The position numbers and the translations under genes were made by a program. Positions 1-7,540 of a stretch of 53,785 nucleotides of DNA are shown piece by piece. The stretch is from NCBI GenBank assembly GCA_948441955.1, contig CAOJQZ010000009.1, positions 1 to 53,785 on the forward strand, in the 5' to 3' direction. The number at the start of each line of letters is the position of its first letter. Positions within the stretch are counted from its first letter, which is position 1. This DNA is from an uncultured Lachnospiraceae bacterium. GTDB taxonomy: Bacteria; Bacillota; Clostridia; Lachnospirales; Lachnospiraceae. Under the pieces are notes generated by a model. The model was not told where the DNA came from. It did no database searches and worked only from the letters and a program-made list of their open reading frames with translations.

Positions 1-2
1 CA

Positions 3-68
3 AAGGCACAGAGAGAGACATCCGACAGTTCGTTTATAAGCAGCAGCTTCGAAGAGTATGGTAAATGA
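3..68 (+). CDS. C-terminal tail of an unidentified gene (start lies outside the window)
   Basis: A reading frame open from the left edge ends in TGA at 66-68 and would give a tail ending in SSFISSSFEEYGK. A second open frame ends at 64, so the frame choice is uncertain. The strong hairpin that follows at once (71-111) fits the end of a rightward gene. Too little is present to name it. Confidence 0.3.
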   Translation, partial: KAQRETSDSSFISSSFEEYGK

Positions 69-70
69 AT

Positions 71-111
71 AATCCGGAACGGAGCAAATTAAATTTACTC
101 TGTTCCGGATT
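71..111. terminator. Rho-independent terminator, probably bidirectional
   Basis: Bases 71-84 and 98-111 form a 14-bp stem with one G-U pair around a 13-base AT-rich loop. T-rich sequence follows on the plus strand. It lies between the tail of the rightward gene and the end of the leftward FlhB-like gene, so it can serve both. Confidence 0.7.
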
Positions 112-125
112 GTATTTATCCGAAT

Positions 126-485
126 TTATGTTTGTTCGCCTGCTTCTGACTGCAGGTTTCCTTCCTGTCCATCGGCTGCTTCCGCCTTCATAGCCTCATA
201 CTCTTCAACAGAATATTTGGGTGTATATTTAAGAAAATAGGCGTATATATCAACAATAGCCTGATAAAGCTCCTCCGGGATCGGCGTTCCGAGATCTAGC
301 TGTGTAAGTACTGTAGCCAATGAATTATCTTCATATACCGGCACGCCGTTCTCATTCGCCATCTCTACGATTCTTTCCGCCATGTATCCCAAACCCGAAG
401 CAACAATCACCGGCGCCGCGTCTTTGTTCTCTTCATACCTGAGTGCGACGGCTTTTTTGTTCAACACATCATCATATTGTGACAT
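126..485 (-). CDS. Stand-alone FlhB C-terminal-domain protein (YlqH/FlhX type)
   Basis: This 119-residue protein matches the cytoplasmic C-terminal domain of the flagellar export switch protein FlhB: a core of the type PVIVASGLGYMAERI, then VPVYEDNSLATVL, then a helix with IPEELYQAI. It has no membrane segments and no NPTH autocleavage motif, because it begins after the point where FlhB is cut. The start at 485 was chosen over an upstream ATG because AAAGGAG lies 11 bases before it and the protein then begins MSQYDDV, aligning with the domain edge. It overlaps the upstream gene by 14 bp, which suggests translational coupling. In Bacillus the same pair is ylqG-ylqH. A role in modulating flagellar export is inferred from the family. 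The acidic 25-residue C-terminal tail is unlike FlhB. Confidence 0.8.
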   Translation of the reverse strand: MSQYDDVLNKKAVALRYEENKDAAPVIVASGLGYMAERIVEMANENGVPVYEDNSLATVLTQLDLGTPIPEELYQAIVDIYAYFLKYTPKYSVEEYEAMKAEAADGQEGNLQSEAGEQT

Positions 486-1893
486 TAACCGAATTTCTCC
501 TTTCAAATATCTTCGGGAATGCTGCCGAAACCGGTATAGACTCTTTCCCTTGCTCTACGGCAAGATACTCAAGATCCAGATGATTACGGCTCATAATCTT
601 GCGGATTCCTTCCCGGATATCACTCTCGTGTTCCTTAAGCTCCTCCGGATAATGAATCATCATATCCATCTTCCCTTTTTCATAATACATCATCATGTCA
701 AAAAAGCCAACATCTTTCATATCAAATTTAATTAAAAGCTTGATTCCTCTTTCCGTTGAGCCTGGATTGCCTGACTCCTCATCTGGATCAACCCACATTT
801 CCGCAAACATGGGAACACCGTCAAGAATCGCCGGTATCATGGCATGCATAACCGGCATATACACGCTTTCATTTACAAGCATCGCTTTCATGATGTTCAT
901 AAATGCCTCTCTGTTTTCGACTCCTGCCTCTCCCTTTATGCCCGCCTGCATAATATTTAAGAGGCTGTCCGCCCAAGGCATCTTTCCCGCTGCTCTGTCA
1001 AAGTCAACGTTCATAAGCATCGCTTTAAAATCCGCCGCCGTCATACCGGCAAAATGCTTCTGGAAACCCGGAAAGTCCATCAATCTCTGAAAAGCCTGTA
1101 TTACATTATCAATATTTCCGCTCTCATATCTGGACGTATTAAGCGCAAGAAGGCTTACCAAATCCCTGATTCTTCCCATATCTCTCGTCTCGGATATATA
1201 TCTCCCAAGGTAGGGAATAATTTCCCCTTTTAACAGCCTTACGTTGGCCTCGTTGGCCTGCATGCTGTAAGGACGGAGCTTTGCCGCAAGCCTCTGCAGC
1301 CCCTCTCTGTCATTCCGGAACATATACCCTTCCATTTCCTTCAGACTGTCTTTTATATTTTGAAGGAGGTGCTTTCCCGACGACATGTCATTGTATTTTT
1401 TCAGAAAATCCAGAATTCCTGCCTTAAGCTCTACAGTTGTCGCCTCATCCATAACCTGTCTGAGCATGTCAAACAACGGACCCTGCAGACGGTTCGCGCC
1501 TGTCATCTGATTCTTCATGAACTCTGCAAGCTTATCCGGGGACATATGAAGCATCTGAAACAGCGCCTGTATCTCTTCTGCAGTCCCTTTGCCGATTCCG
1601 GATTCCACAACATTTGCCATTCCCCCGAATACCATCTTTGTCATAACATCCTGAAGCTTCGGCAAATCCTTAAGCGATTGTACAAAATTTCCGAAATTAG
1701 ATTCATAGGATATACCTTTCTGAGCTGCGTCGTGCTTATTATCGGCCTGATTCCTTCCGTCCGCTCTTCCTACCCGGTTTGGATCCACCGGATTTTTAAT
1801 ACTCATATCCTCTGCCTGCTGAGGCGAGTTCTGCCTGATTGCATTGTTGTCATATCCAGTTGTCGGGGTTGTTACTTTTAAAATATTTGACAT
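472..1893 (-). CDS. FliK-like / YlqG-like hook-length-control candidate
   Basis: A 473-residue soluble protein with a low-complexity polar N terminus (about residues 1-60, rich in N, D, Q), a long helical middle, and a C-terminal part of about 85 residues. That part has the alternating pattern and charged helix of the flagellar hook-length-control C-terminal domain (IKFDMKDVGFFDMMMYYEKG, then a helix, then LDLEYL). The unstructured N terminus plus this C domain is the usual FliK layout. Its partner downstream is a free FlhB C-terminal domain, the natural binding partner of FliK. The start at 1893 has AGGTG at normal spacing; an in-frame upstream ATG at 1974 lacks a good ribosome site. It is not the main FliK by context, since no hook genes are adjacent. 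The assignment rests on pattern and synteny, not on a clear motif. Confidence 0.5.
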   Translation of the reverse strand: MSNILKVTTPTTGYDNNAIRQNSPQQAEDMSIKNPVDPNRVGRADGRNQADNKHDAAQKGISYESNFGNFVQSLKDLPKLQDVMTKMVFGGMANVVESGIGKGTAEEIQALFQMLHMSPDKLAEFMKNQMTGANRLQGPLFDMLRQVMDEATTVELKAGILDFLKKYNDMSSGKHLLQNIKDSLKEMEGYMFRNDREGLQRLAAKLRPYSMQANEANVRLLKGEIIPYLGRYISETRDMGRIRDLVSLLALNTSRYESGNIDNVIQAFQRLMDFPGFQKHFAGMTAADFKAMLMNVDFDRAAGKMPWADSLLNIMQAGIKGEAGVENREAFMNIMKAMLVNESVYMPVMHAMIPAILDGVPMFAEMWVDPDEESGNPGSTERGIKLLIKFDMKDVGFFDMMMYYEKGKMDMMIHYPEELKEHESDIREGIRKIMSRNHLDLEYLAVEQGKESIPVSAAFPKIFERRNSVNVTI

Positions 1894-1919
1894 TTTTTCA
1901 CCTACTCTAAAATTTACTC

Positions 1920-1947
1920 TTATCCTTTTCCACCATGCTGACGATAT
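1920..1947 (+). promoter_or_regulatory. Candidate sigma-D promoter of cheA
   Basis: TTAT at 1920-1923 and GACGATAT at 1940-1947 are separated by 16 bases. The second element matches the sigma-28 -10 box (GCCGATAT) except for one base. The transcript would start about 50 bases before cheA. The same TTAT plus GNCGATAW pattern occurs before flgM, cheV and the 12696 gene. Confidence 0.5.
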
Positions 1948-2006
1948 ATGTATAAAGATTATTAATTTATACACTCTAGAACATTAGATAAGGTGGTACT
2001 AATATT

Positions 2007-4157
2007 ATGGATAACATGCTTGAAATGTATCTCTATGAAACAAACACTCTTTTGGAGCAACTGGATGAACTCTTAATCGAAGCAGAAAAAAATAAAGATT
2101 TCACCACCAATGACGTTAATGAAATCTTCCGCAGTATGCATACGATTAAAGGTTCATCTGCTATGATGGAATTCTCCACACTTATGGAAATCGCACATCA
2201 TATAGAAGATTTGTTTTTCTATATTCGTGAAAACGGACTGGATTCTATGGATGAATCTCATAAAAATGAACTTTTCAGCCTGATGTTCCAGTCTACAGAC
2301 GCCCTTCGAATCGAAGTTGAAAAAATCGAAAACGATGAGCCTCTCAGCACTAATATCGACCCAATCATATCAAATATTAATAGTTTTTTGGAAAAAATCA
2401 GCGGCTCTGGGAGCAGTTCTTCCGACAGCGGATCTGAAGGCGGCGAAAAAGCTCCGGATACCGCTCAGGCGGCTGATACCCAAGCTATCGCTCTCATTAA
2501 TCAGGAGCTTGCCGGCGCGCCTATCAGCGACCTTCCTTATTTTATAAGGATTTTCTTTGAACAGGGTTCCGGCATGGAGCATCTGCGGGCTTTCATGATT
2601 GTCACGGCGCTTAAGGATATCGAGCTTGATTTTAAATTCTATCCGGAAGATGTGGAAACCAACGGCGACGCATCAGAAACGATTATTGAAAACGGCTTTT
2701 ATGTAGCTCTTTCTTCTCAAAAGGATGTAGAAAGAGCCCTTCACGTAATCAAGGATCAGAACAGTGTAGAAACCTACGAAGTTATGGAAAATGCTTCCAT
2801 TAAAAAGGAAGAAGCTGCTCCGGCTCAAAACCCGGCCGGTGACGCATCCTCCGAAGTTCCGTCTTCCGCACAGGCTGCTCCGGCCGCCGCTTCTTCTGCA
2901 CAGGCTGCTCCGGCACAGGCTGCTCCGGCGCAGAAAACTGCTCCGGCTGCACATAACAGCGCGCCTGCCAAAACAAGCCTGATTAGTGTAAATCTGTCAA
3001 AGCTTGACAGTCTGGTTGCTATTGTCGGAGAGATTGTTATCACAGAATCTATGGTCACCTCTTCGCCTGACTTGCAGAATCTGAAGCTTGATAACTTCAT
3101 GAAATCTGCGCGGCAGCTACGGAAGCTGACTGATGAACTGCAGGATATCGCCATGTCCCTTCGAATGGTGCCTGTCTCCGGAACCTTCCAGAAGATGAAC
3201 CGTATCGTAAGAGATATGAAGAAAAAATTAAATAAAGATGTACGTCTTACAATTGTAGGAGAGAATACAGAAGTGGATAAGACGATTGTGGACAGTATCG
3301 GCGATCCAATCATGCACATCGTTCGTAATTCCATGGATCACGGCATTGAAGAAAATGTGGAAGACCGTATTGCTGCCGGCAAGGATCCTCAGGGCGAAAT
3401 CATTTTGTCTGCGGCTCATACTGGAAGCGAAGTTATCATTTCCATAAGCGATGACGGGCAAGGTATGGATCCCGAAAAAATTCTTGCAAAAGCAGAACGC
3501 AACGGAATCCTTACAAAACCGGCCAGTGAATATTCCCAAAAAGAGGTGCTTTCTCTTCTTATGCTGCCCGGATTTTCTACCAATGAAGAAGTCACAGAGT
3601 TTTCAGGCCGCGGCGTCGGCATGGACGTAGTAAAGAAAAATGTAGAATCCGTGGGCGGTACAATTTCCCTTTCAAGCGAACTTGGAAAGGGAAGCTGTAC
3701 AACACTGAAGATACCGCTTACAATGGCAATTGCAGACGGCATGGAAGTTTGCGTAGGAAAATCCATGTTCACAATTCCAATCGCAAATATCCGCCAATCC
3801 TTCAAGGCCCAGAAGGAGGATGTTATTCTTGATTCAAACGGTAATGAGATTATTAAGTGTCTGGATGATTTCTACCCGATCATAAGAGTACATGAGCTGT
3901 ATAATATCAATACTGAGATAACCAATATTGAAGATGGTATTCTGCTCTGGGTAGAAACTGCTGATAAATCCTACTGCCTGTTTGTGGATGAACTACTGGG
4001 AGAGCAGCAGGTCGTAGTAAAACCGCTTCCTTCATTTTTAAGCAATTTCAATATCAAAACTTCAGGAATCAGCGGCTGTACGATTCTGGGCGATGGCAAT
4101 ATCAGTCTTATCCTGGATATCAGAACCTTATATGCAGCATTTTATAATCAATATTAA
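2007..4157 (+). CDS. cheA: Chemotaxis histidine kinase CheA
   Basis: CheA phosphorylates CheY and CheB in response to receptor arrays at the inner face of the membrane. The 716-residue product shows the usual order. An HPt domain carries phospho-accepting His45 (MHTIKGSS). A P2-like region follows, then an Ala/Pro-rich linker (about 270-320). The dimerization helices begin near 325 (TSLISVNLSKLDSLV). The ATP-binding domain has an N box near 435 (IVRNSMDHGIEEN) and a G box near 533 (GRGVGMDVVKKNVE). The CheW-like domain spans about 580-716. AAGGTGG precedes the start. It heads cheA-cheW-cheR-cheB, all rightward with short gaps. The linker holds imperfect repeats of AQAAPA encoded by GC-richer DNA. 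The identification is secure. Confidence 0.97.
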   Translation: MDNMLEMYLYETNTLLEQLDELLIEAEKNKDFTTNDVNEIFRSMHTIKGSSAMMEFSTLMEIAHHIEDLFFYIRENGLDSMDESHKNELFSLMFQSTDALRIEVEKIENDEPLSTNIDPIISNINSFLEKISGSGSSSSDSGSEGGEKAPDTAQAADTQAIALINQELAGAPISDLPYFIRIFFEQGSGMEHLRAFMIVTALKDIELDFKFYPEDVETNGDASETIIENGFYVALSSQKDVERALHVIKDQNSVETYEVMENASIKKEEAAPAQNPAGDASSEVPSSAQAAPAAASSAQAAPAQAAPAQKTAPAAHNSAPAKTSLISVNLSKLDSLVAIVGEIVITESMVTSSPDLQNLKLDNFMKSARQLRKLTDELQDIAMSLRMVPVSGTFQKMNRIVRDMKKKLNKDVRLTIVGENTEVDKTIVDSIGDPIMHIVRNSMDHGIEENVEDRIAAGKDPQGEIILSAAHTGSEVIISISDDGQGMDPEKILAKAERNGILTKPASEYSQKEVLSLLMLPGFSTNEEVTEFSGRGVGMDVVKKNVESVGGTISLSSELGKGSCTTLKIPLTMAIADGMEVCVGKSMFTIPIANIRQSFKAQKEDVILDSNGNEIIKCLDDFYPIIRVHELYNINTEITNIEDGILLWVETADKSYCLFVDELLGEQQVVVKPLPSFLSNFNIKTSGISGCTILGDGNISLILDIRTLYAAFYNQY

Positions 4158-4184
4158 ATTGTACAGAAATTGGAGGAAGAATTT

Positions 4185-4658
4185 ATGTCAGCAGCTACAG
4201 TAGAAAATACAACATTTGATGGAACTCTGGAGGACAATACCTCCACAGAACGTTTTTTAACATTCAGCTCCAACGGGCTTAACATTGGCGTCAGCACGAA
4301 TTATGTCATTGAGATCATAACAAACCATATGATCACCATGCTGCCGCTTGTACCGGATTATGTGACAGGCATCATAAACCTGCGCGGCCAGATTATTCCT
4401 ATTATTGATATTCGTCTGCGTATGGGAAACCCTTCGATTGATAACACAAGTTCAACCTGTATTATCGTATTGAATATCAACTCCGTGCAGATTGGTATTA
4501 TCGTTGATGCCGTTCAGCAGGTTATGGATATCGACCAGAGTCAGATTTCTCCTGTCCCGGTTGAAAATCAGCAGAAATTAATCAATGGAATGGTTTCCTC
4601 CAGCGACCGCTCCGTCATCCTGTTTTTGGATTGTGAACAGCTTGTAGAGACCTTTTAA
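4185..4658 (+). CDS. cheW: Chemotaxis coupling protein CheW
   Basis: A 157-residue CheW-domain protein that bridges receptors and CheA. It has the standard core: FLTFSSNGLNIGVSTNYVIEI, then VTGIINLRGQIIPIIDIRLRMG with the conserved NLRG turn, then IGIIVDAVQQVMDI. A 20-residue polar extension precedes the domain. The ATG at 4185 is preferred because GGAGGAAG lies just before it; upstream in-frame TTG would sit inside that ribosome site. It lies 27 bases after cheA and 24 bases before cheR, so it is part of one transcript. CheV encoded at 49706-50620 is a second coupling protein. Confidence 0.95.
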   Translation: MSAATVENTTFDGTLEDNTSTERFLTFSSNGLNIGVSTNYVIEIITNHMITMLPLVPDYVTGIINLRGQIIPIIDIRLRMGNPSIDNTSSTCIIVLNINSVQIGIIVDAVQQVMDIDQSQISPVPVENQQKLINGMVSSSDRSVILFLDCEQLVETF

Positions 4659-4682
4659 TAGAAACAAAGGAGTTTTAGTAAA

Positions 4683-5492
4683 ATGTTAACAATAAATGAC
4701 AAAGAATTTTACCGTCTGGTAAAATTTGTGCACGAAAACTACGGGATTGATTTGGCAAAGAAACGTCAGCTGATTACCGGTCGTCTCTCAAATACAATTC
4801 TTTCAATGGGGTTTTCTTCCTTTGAGGAATATATTGACCATCTGATTAAAAATCGGAAGCCGGAAGACCTTGAGTTAATGTTAAATAAGCTTACAACGAA
4901 CTACACCTTCTTTATGCGGGAGGGCGCGCATTTTGAGCTTTTTACAAACACCATTCTCCCATACCTTGAGAAGACGAAAAAGGACCGGGTGCTCAGTATA
5001 TGGAGCGCCGGCTGTTCTTCCGGCGAGGAGCCTTACACGATTTCCATACTCTTAAAAGAGTACTTTGGAGCTAAGGCCTCCATGTGGGATACAAGAGTTT
5101 TGGCAACCGATATCTCACAAAATGCTCTTCATGCCGCAACGAATGCGGTTTATGATGAGGATTCTTTAAAAGAGCTTTCCCCAGGCTGGAAGAAAAAATA
5201 TTTTACCCAGGTAGATAAAGGTACATATTCCGTATCACAGGCAATAAAATCCAATGTTATCTTTCGAACCTTTAACCTGATGGATCCAATTAAGTTCCGA
5301 TTAAAATTTGACGTTATTTTCTGCAGGAACGTAATGATTTACTTTGATCAGTCCACAAAGGAGGCTCTGGTCGACCGTTTCTACAATGCAACAAACCCCG
5401 GAGGCTACCTCCTAATCGGACATTCTGAAAGTATAAATAAATCTGCGACAAAATATCAATACCTGATGCCTGCAACCTATCGAAAGATTTAA
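4683..5492 (+). CDS. cheR: Chemoreceptor glutamate methyltransferase CheR
   Basis: CheR transfers methyl groups from S-adenosylmethionine to receptor glutamates for adaptation. The 269-residue protein has an N-terminal helical domain (TNYTFFMREGAHFELF) and a methyltransferase domain with the SAM motif IWSAGCSSGEEPYTI. DVIFCRNVMIYFD and the C-terminal GGYLLIGHSES are both CheR hallmarks. AAAGGAG precedes the ATG at good spacing. Its partner esterase CheB follows; receptor deamidase CheD is in the second motility block. Confidence 0.96.
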   Translation: MLTINDKEFYRLVKFVHENYGIDLAKKRQLITGRLSNTILSMGFSSFEEYIDHLIKNRKPEDLELMLNKLTTNYTFFMREGAHFELFTNTILPYLEKTKKDRVLSIWSAGCSSGEEPYTISILLKEYFGAKASMWDTRVLATDISQNALHAATNAVYDEDSLKELSPGWKKKYFTQVDKGTYSVSQAIKSNVIFRTFNLMDPIKFRLKFDVIFCRNVMIYFDQSTKEALVDRFYNATNPGGYLLIGHSESINKSATKYQYLMPATYRKI

Positions 5493-5558
5493 AAACAAGG
5501 AAGCTGCTTTTGAGATTTCAAGGGCGGCTTTTCCCCTGTATAATGAAAGGAGAGCATT

Positions 5559-6662
5559 ATGCCCAATACAATTAAAGTTCTAGTAGTAGATGATTCGTCC
5601 CTTTTTCGTGAAATGATTATCCAACATCTGTCCTCTCAGTCAGGTATTGAGATCGTCGGATATGCAATTAACGCATATGACGCAAAAAGAAAAATTCCCT
5701 TGCTGAAACCTACTGTCCTTACTCTGGACGTAGAAATGCCAGGGCTTAACGGAATCGAATTTCTAAAGCAGCTTCTCCCTGAAACACCGATTCCGGTCGT
5801 ACTCGTGTCCTCTCTGAACCTCAGTGTATTTGACGCCCTTTCCGCCGGTGCGGTTGACTTTGTACGTAAACCAGATATGAGCATGGCAAACTCAAAAGAA
5901 AACTTTTTCCGTTCACTTGTAACAAAAGTAAGGGCCGCCTCCCTTGCCAAGGTGCGTGTTCCCGGACAAAATGCGGCTGCACCTGGCTTTTTAAATTCAC
6001 GCGCCCAGATGCGGAGTCCCGCCCCGGCTGCCTCGCAGCAGCAAGGCGCGGTAAAACCCATGCCCTTTCCGCCGCTTTCACGTAATGTACTTGATTCCAC
6101 AATTATCGGAATTGGTGCATCCACCGGCGGAACCGAGGCTACCCTTGCTGTTTTGCAAAAGCTTCCGGCCAATGTTCCGGGTATCGTTATTACGCAGCAT
6201 ATGCCGGAAGGCTTTACTGCAATGTATGCTCAGAGACTGGATCGGATCTGCAGCATGGAGGTGCGCGAAGCGCAAAACGGAGACACAATCCGTCCTGGAC
6301 TGGCTCTTATTGCCCCAGGGGGTAAACAGATGGAGGTTGTCCGTTCCGGACGCGAATATATTGTACAATGCCGTCCCGGCGCGAAAGTAAGCGGACACAG
6401 CCCGTCTGTGGACGTCCTTTTCTCCTCCATTGCCCAGAACGTAACAATTAATAAAGTAGGCATTATCATGACAGGCATGGGACGAGATGGAGCGGACGGC
6501 CTGCTTAAAATGCGCCAGAAAGGAGCATTTACCATTGGCCAGGATAAAGAATCCTGTATTGTCTACGGTATGCCTATGGTTGCCTATAATATCGGGGCCG
6601 TATGCACCCAGGCCTCCTGCGATAATATCCCTTCCGTACTGATGAATCATTTAAAAAAATAG
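5559..6662 (+). CDS. cheB: Protein-glutamate methylesterase CheB
   Basis: CheB removes receptor methyl groups and is activated by CheA phosphorylation. The 367-residue protein has a receiver domain with the acidic pair D11/D12 and phosphorylation site D57 (TLDVEMPG). A Pro/Ala-rich linker of about 60 residues follows, then the esterase domain with the triad S188 (GASTGG), H214 (TQHMPEGF) and D310 (TGMGRDGADG). The start has AAAGGAG upstream. The 66-bp gap from cheR holds an imperfect hairpin and a TATAAT, but no matching -35 at normal distance. No terminator is seen after cheB before the flgM promoter. Confidence 0.96.
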   Translation: MPNTIKVLVVDDSSLFREMIIQHLSSQSGIEIVGYAINAYDAKRKIPLLKPTVLTLDVEMPGLNGIEFLKQLLPETPIPVVLVSSLNLSVFDALSAGAVDFVRKPDMSMANSKENFFRSLVTKVRAASLAKVRVPGQNAAAPGFLNSRAQMRSPAPAASQQQGAVKPMPFPPLSRNVLDSTIIGIGASTGGTEATLAVLQKLPANVPGIVITQHMPEGFTAMYAQRLDRICSMEVREAQNGDTIRPGLALIAPGGKQMEVVRSGREYIVQCRPGAKVSGHSPSVDVLFSSIAQNVTINKVGIIMTGMGRDGADGLLKMRQKGAFTIGQDKESCIVYGMPMVAYNIGAVCTQASCDNIPSVLMNHLKK

Positions 6663-6664
6663 TA

Positions 6665-6691
6665 TTATGAATCCGAAAATTGTGCCGATAT
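6665..6691 (+). promoter_or_regulatory. Candidate sigma-D promoter of the flgM-csrA operon
   Basis: TTAT at 6665-6668 and a perfect sigma-28 -10 box, GCCGATAT, at 6684-6691 are 15 bases apart and lie immediately after the cheB stop. The predicted start is about 35 bases before flgM, so FlgM would sit under the control of the sigma factor it inhibits. Confidence 0.65.
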
Positions 6692-6732
6692 TATAGTATA
6701 ACCAGTAACAATGTGTTAAAAAGGAGTCCAGT

Positions 6733-7038
6733 ATGAAAATAACTACAAATAATATGGTTAAAAATTACACAGATTTGCGGCTTCATACAAAGGAAAATTC
6801 TGCTCCTTCTGTAGTAACCCCGAATAATGATACGCACAAATTTGATGCGCTGATCATACAGTCTAAACCGAGGCAAATTGAGGAACACACCTTTGCAAAG
6901 TCTGTTTCCCGCCAGTTGTCTGCCGAGGTAAGCCAGACTGCATCTGCTGAAAAGCTCCAGAATCTTCAGAACCAGATTTCGGGAAACACGTATCAGGTTG
7001 ATGCATATGCTATTGCATCCAGAATGCTTATCATATAG
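6733..7038 (+). CDS. flgM: Anti-sigma-D factor FlgM
   Basis: FlgM binds SigD until the hook is complete and is then exported. The 101-residue protein has the two C-terminal amphipathic helices typical of the family, ending NTYQVDAYAIASRML, preceded by a helix around EKLQNLQNQI. The N-terminal half is polar and poorly ordered, as expected. Oddly, the first 12 residues (MKITTNNMVKNY) look like the N terminus of FlgL encoded downstream (MRITTNAILRNY). GGAG lies at normal distance. It is first in flgM-flgN-flgK-flgL, the same order as in Bacillus. Confidence 0.88.
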   Translation: MKITTNNMVKNYTDLRLHTKENSAPSVVTPNNDTHKFDALIIQSKPRQIEEHTFAKSVSRQLSAEVSQTASAEKLQNLQNQISGNTYQVDAYAIASRMLII

Positions 7039-7052
7039 GAGGATGCTGTAGT

Positions 7053-7520
7053 ATGGGTGAATTTTCAAATTTTTCTAAATTAATTGAAGAATTCATTGAA
7101 TTTTTTGAAGAACTAATTCCCGTCGAACAGGAGAAGCTTGATGCTGCGGTAAAGAACAGGGTATCTTTTGTAGAAGAATGCATGCACAAGGAACAGGCGG
7201 CTGTCCTGCGTCTGCGGGGGTTAGAACAGAAGCGCGAAAAAGAACAGGAGCGGCTTAATCTGGCTGGCTGTACTTTCCGTCAGATTCTGGAAAAAGCACC
7301 GGAAGACGCTGCTGTTGTTTTAAGGCCTTTATTCGATCGGCTGTCTGAGCAGGTCCGTACGCTGCAGTCCATAAGCAGCAGCGCCAGAGATATCATTGAA
7401 GTAAATCTTCATACGATACAATCCGCTCTTGCCCCCAGTACACCGGGCAAGGACATATATTCTGCATCAGGCAGAAAAAATGATACCAATAACAACCACT
7501 TTACAAGTCGTTCAGTTTAA
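7053..7520 (+). CDS. flgN: Flagellar export chaperone FlgN
   Basis: A 155-residue, almost wholly helical protein of the FlgN family, which keeps the hook-filament junction proteins FlgK and FlgL export-competent. It has heptad-rich acidic helices (FSKLIEEFIEFFEEL) and a long basic/acidic coiled coil (LRLRGLEQKREKEQERL). The C terminus is Asn/Ser-rich. Family identification relies on length, helical content and its fixed position between flgM and flgK. AGGAGG precedes the ATG, 14 bases after flgM. Confidence 0.85.
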   Translation: MGEFSNFSKLIEEFIEFFEELIPVEQEKLDAAVKNRVSFVEECMHKEQAAVLRLRGLEQKREKEQERLNLAGCTFRQILEKAPEDAAVVLRPLFDRLSEQVRTLQSISSSARDIIEVNLHTIQSALAPSTPGKDIYSASGRKNDTNNNHFTSRSV

Positions 7521-7540
7521 GAGACAGGAGGAAGATATAT

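Noticed and set aside
2820..2960. Tandem repeat or insertion in cheA
   Set aside because: The AQAAPA repeats are a flexible linker of a kind common in CheA proteins, and the frame is intact on both sides.
2825..3334. Long open frame antisense to cheA (169 codons)
   Set aside because: It is the shadow of a well-conserved kinase gene with Ala/Pro-rich codons; it has no ribosome site and its translation looks like no known protein.
5495..5558. Promoter between cheR and cheB (TATAAT)
   Set aside because: No -35 element lies at 16-18 bases; the nearest TTGAGA is 23 bases away.
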